Assembly: GCF_000428105.1 (NCBI RefSeq) | Contig: NZ_ATZH01000008.1 | Span: forward strand, 1-64,000 | Length of the DNA: 64,000 bases | DNA from: Bacteroides pyogenes DSM 20611 = JCM 6294 | Lineage (GTDB): Bacteria; Bacteroidota; Bacteroidia; Bacteroidales; Bacteroidaceae | Direction: 5' to 3' | Shown: positions 61,403 through 64,000 of the stretch, piece after piece | Position numbering within the stretch: position 1 is the first letter of the stretch | Layout of the letters: each line of letters starts with the position of its first letter | Program-made: the position numbers and the translations under genes | The notes under the pieces: model-generated | Databases searched by the model: none | Told to the model about the DNA's origin: nothing | Seen by the model: the letters and a program-made list of their open reading frames with translations, nothing else

Positions 61403-62605
61403 ATGAAAGAGCCTAAGATTAGATTTAAAGGATTTAGTGGGGAGTGGGAAGAAACGCCATTCTCTGAAACATTCGACTCTCTCAAAAACAACTCTCTCTC
61501 AAGAGCTGAGTTGTCAGATAGTGGTGAAGTTATGAATATCCACTATGGAGATGTGCTAATCAAATATGGTGAATGTGTTGATGTAATCAAAGAAGTTGAG
61601 ACATTTGTTAAAGACGAAGAAGTTGCGAAGAAGTTACATCAGTCATGCGCTATAAAGAATGGCGATGTTATCTTTGCAGATGCAGCAGAGGATAATACTG
61701 TGGGTAAATGTTCTGAGGTTATTGCAAATAAAAATGATGCTATTGTTTCTGGGCTTCATACTATTGCTTGTCGCCCAAAGAAAGACTTTGCCCCCATGTA
61801 TCTTGGATATTATTTAAACTCTAATGCTTATCATGACCAGCTTCTGCCTCATATCCAAGGTACAAAGATTTCGAGCATATCAAAGAAAGCAATCTCTCAA
61901 ACAGAGATAAGTTCTCCTATCGATAAGAATGAGCAACAATCTGTAGCCTCTTACTTCCACCACCTCGATGTCCTTATCCAATCGACCACAAAGAAGATTG
62001 AGTCGCTGAAGCAGGTGAAGGCGGCAAGTTTGCAGTCCATGTTCCCACAGGAAGGAGAAACTACTCCACGTGTGAGATTCAAGGGATTTGAAGGGGAGTG
62101 GGAAGAAACCACTATCGGGAAAGTAACGTCAGTAAAAAGAGGCATTAGAGTTACACGTAAAAATTTGAGCGACCATGGTTTATACCCGGTTTACCAAAAT
62201 ACAGATTATCCAATGGGGTATTATAACCGCTATAATGTTGAATCAAACAATCCATTTGTTATTATAGGCGGTTCCGCTGGTTTGATTGGATTCTGTGATA
62301 AGGATTTTTGGGCAGCAGATGATTGTGCATATTTTTGTGATAGTGTCAAATTAGATAAATCCTATCTTTACCGCATGTTACTCAATAAGAATAGTGAAAT
62401 CAAAAAGAATGTGAGAGGGTCAAGCGTTCCACGTCTTGATCGTCAAGTCATCAATGATTTGAATATTGTATTACCATCTATAGCCGAACAACGCGCCATT
62501 GCCTCCTACTTCACCAATCTCGACCGCCAAATCACCCTCCAGAGCCAACGGCTGGAGAAGCTGAAGCAAATCAAGGCGGCTTGCTTGGACAACATGTTTG
62601 TGTAA
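61403..62605 (+). CDS. hsdS: type I restriction-modification specificity subunit
   Basis: A 400-residue HsdS with the usual duplicated plan. Each half begins RFKGF(S/E)GEWEET (residues about 7-18 and 225-236), contains a target-recognition domain and ends in a conserved helix (VASYFHHLDVLIQSTTKKIESLKQVKAASLQSMF and AIASYFTNLDRQITLQSQRLEKLKQIKAACLDNMF). The recognition sequence cannot be read from the protein. Both halves are complete. No second hsdS or invertase is seen in the window, so phase variation is not evident here. Confidence 0.93.
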   Translation: MKEPKIRFKGFSGEWEETPFSETFDSLKNNSLSRAELSDSGEVMNIHYGDVLIKYGECVDVIKEVETFVKDEEVAKKLHQSCAIKNGDVIFADAAEDNTVGKCSEVIANKNDAIVSGLHTIACRPKKDFAPMYLGYYLNSNAYHDQLLPHIQGTKISSISKKAISQTEISSPIDKNEQQSVASYFHHLDVLIQSTTKKIESLKQVKAASLQSMFPQEGETTPRVRFKGFEGEWEETTIGKVTSVKRGIRVTRKNLSDHGLYPVYQNTDYPMGYYNRYNVESNNPFVIIGGSAGLIGFCDKDFWAADDCAYFCDSVKLDKSYLYRMLLNKNSEIKKNVRGSSVPRLDRQVINDLNIVLPSIAEQRAIASYFTNLDRQITLQSQRLEKLKQIKAACLDNMFV

Positions 62606-62626
62606 CTTGTAATAAAGAAGCATACG

Positions 62627-63631
62627 ATGAGCAAAGAGATACAATTTCTGTTATATAGCCTCCCCGATGAAGAGGGCAAGGTGCAGGTGGTCATCAAGGA
62701 CGAAACGCTTTGGTGTACCCAAAAAGCAATGGCACAGCTCTTCGGGGTGGGTGTGCCTGCTATCAGTAAACATTTAGGGCATATTTTCGAAGAAGGAGAG
62801 TTGGATAGAACTACGACAGTTTCCAAAATGGAAATAGTCGTGAACAGAGGCTTTAGAGGTAGTGTGAATGAAGAGGTGGAGTTCTATTCCCTCGATGCCA
62901 TCATTGCCGTGGGCTATCGCGTCTCTTCATTGAAAGCCACACGCTTCCGCCAATGGGCAACGAAGATTCTGCATGAGTATATCAAGAAAGGATTCGTGAT
63001 GGACGATGAGCGGCTGAAGCAAGGGACAGCTGTCTTTGGCAAAGACTACTTCCGCGAACTGCTGGAACGTGTGCGCTCCATCCGTGCCAGCGAACGACGC
63101 ATCTGGCAACAGATAACCGACATCTATGCCGAATGCAGTACGGACTATGACAAAAACGCCCCTACTACACGGGATTTCTATGCCATGATACAGAACCGCT
63201 TCCACTATGCCATCACGGGACAGACGGCAGCGGAGATTGTCTATACCAAGGCAGACCACACGAAAGAGCACATGGGACTGACCACCTGGAAGAATGCACC
63301 CGACGGACGTATCCTGAAATCGGATGTCAGTATTGCAAAAAACTACTTGCAGGAGAAAGAGATACGGCAGTTAGAGCGTGCCGTAACGGGGTTCTTCGAC
63401 TATATAGAAGACCTCATTGAGCGTGAAAACACATTCAACATGGAGCAGTTCTCTGCCAGCGTGAACGAGTTTCTTGCGTTCCGCCGATACCAGATATTGC
63501 CCGACAAAGGAAAAATCTCTGCAGCCGAAGCCAAGCAGAAGGCGGAGAATGAATATGACATCTTCAACAGAACCCAACGCATAGACTCTGACTTCGACAA
63601 GGAAATCAGAGGAATGCTGGGAAATCAATGA
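62627..63631 (+). CDS. rhuM: RhuM-family protein
   Basis: A 334-residue RhuM-family protein, close to the usual length. The N-terminal part (VQVVIKDETLWCTQKAMAQLFGVGVPAISKHLGHIFEEGEL...VEFYSLDAIIAVGYRVSSLKATRFRQWATKILHEYIKKGFVMDDERLKQG) contains an HTH-like segment and resembles KilA/Bro-type phage domains. The rest is helical. The name comes from a Salmonella virulence locus; its molecular function is unknown. It lies 21 bp after hsdS and 22 bp before hsdR. Confidence 0.88.
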   Translation: MSKEIQFLLYSLPDEEGKVQVVIKDETLWCTQKAMAQLFGVGVPAISKHLGHIFEEGELDRTTTVSKMEIVVNRGFRGSVNEEVEFYSLDAIIAVGYRVSSLKATRFRQWATKILHEYIKKGFVMDDERLKQGTAVFGKDYFRELLERVRSIRASERRIWQQITDIYAECSTDYDKNAPTTRDFYAMIQNRFHYAITGQTAAEIVYTKADHTKEHMGLTTWKNAPDGRILKSDVSIAKNYLQEKEIRQLERAVTGFFDYIEDLIERENTFNMEQFSASVNEFLAFRRYQILPDKGKISAAEAKQKAENEYDIFNRTQRIDSDFDKEIRGMLGNQ

Positions 63632-63653
63632 CAATCAAATATATAAGAAAACT

Positions 63654-64000
63654 ATGGCTGACAACATACAGAGTTTCATTAAGGAACTGGCATTTGAAGA
63701 GGCATTGACCCACCACCTGCTCGGACACGGGTGGAACGAGGTAATCATGAACCCCACCGAAGAGCAACTGGTGGAGAACTGGGCACGCATCATCTACGAC
63801 TGCAACCGTGAGATAGACAAACTGGGCAACCATCCGCTGACGGCATCGGAGATGCAGCAGGTGATGGACAAGGTGAACATGGTGGGCTCGCCCTACGAGA
63901 TGAACCGATTCATCAATGCCCAAGAGGTGTGCATCAAGCGAGACAACGAGGCCGACACCAACAACTGCGGCAAGGAGGTGTATCTGAAGATATTCGACCC
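63654..64000 (+). CDS. hsdR: type I restriction endonuclease subunit R, N-terminal part (cut by window edge)
   Basis: The frame starts at ATG 63654 (MADNIQSFIKELAFEEALTHHLLGHGW) and is still open at base 64000, giving about 115 residues. The conserved opening FEEALTHHLLGHGWNEVI and VQ-rich helical stretch are typical of HsdR N-termini. Nuclease (PD-ExK) and helicase motifs would lie beyond the window. It completes the RM operon in order M-fic-S-rhuM-R. Confidence 0.85.
   Translation, partial: MADNIQSFIKELAFEEALTHHLLGHGWNEVIMNPTEEQLVENWARIIYDCNREIDKLGNHPLTASEMQQVMDKVNMVGSPYEMNRFINAQEVCIKRDNEADTNNCGKEVYLKIFD

Overview
The window looks like a chromosomal segment of a gut Bacteroides or close relative (Bacteroidales). 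The support is AT-rich intergenic DNA, many TAnnTTTG (-7) promoter boxes with an upstream TTTG/TTG (-33) element, 'AQ' and lipobox signal peptides, host-glycan hydrolases and a CTnDOT-type Tra region. The exact species cannot be settled from sequence reading alone.

Layout. 1-417: 3' end of an IS5-like transposase. 834-5784: sialic-acid catabolism (nanT-nanL-nanE on the minus strand, divergent from a ROK-type regulator). 5947-9099: tRNA-Thr(CGT), an OmpA-family protein and MltG. 9183-13272: iorA-iorB-paaK-xpt, an arylpyruvate/arylacetyl-CoA module plus purine salvage. 13952-23551 (minus): a four-gene glycosidase operon (beta-mannosidase, two GH20 hexosaminidases, a GH2 beta-galactosidase type enzyme) suited to trimming N-glycans. 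Its products, together with sialate, would feed the nan genes. 24169-25532: an orphan ThiF-like/ThiE-like pair. 26358-28142: two small outer-membrane barrels and a broken glyoxalase-fold gene. 28177-33462: a polyol/sugar cassette (GPH transporter, sorbitol-type dehydrogenase, PfkB kinase, outer-membrane protein) divergent from a LacI-type regulator.

After about 33.5 kb the character changes to accessory DNA. An empty 1.1-kb stretch with inverted repeats is followed by an AbiEi/AbiEii toxin-antitoxin pair (34.6-36.1 kb) and an almost continuous 19-kb conjugation operon (36.5-55.5 kb). That operon holds TraE, TraE, TraF, TraG, three secreted proteins of the TraH/I position, TraJ, TraK, TraL, TraM, TraN, TraO, two surface lipoproteins, a VirD4-type coupling protein, a third TraE, a lysozyme, a phosphoribosyltransferase and a small Cys-rich protein. 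No integrase, relaxase or primase lies in the window, so the element is only partly seen. A 2H-phosphoesterase gene converges on the tra operon. It is followed by an Xre and a WYL regulator and a type I restriction-modification operon (hsdM, Bro-N/Fic fusion, hsdS, rhuM, hsdR) that runs off the right edge.

The two signals I find most worth following are (i) a set of unrelated intergenic tandem arrays whose periods are 22, 44, 44, 65-66, 66 and 66-68 bp, that is, multiples of 22 bp, all in the core half of the window; and (ii) the type I RM operon interleaved with two proteins that carry phage-antirepressor-like N-termini, one fused to a Fic domain, under an Xre/WYL regulator pair. A possible anti-defence 2H phosphoesterase sits next to it.
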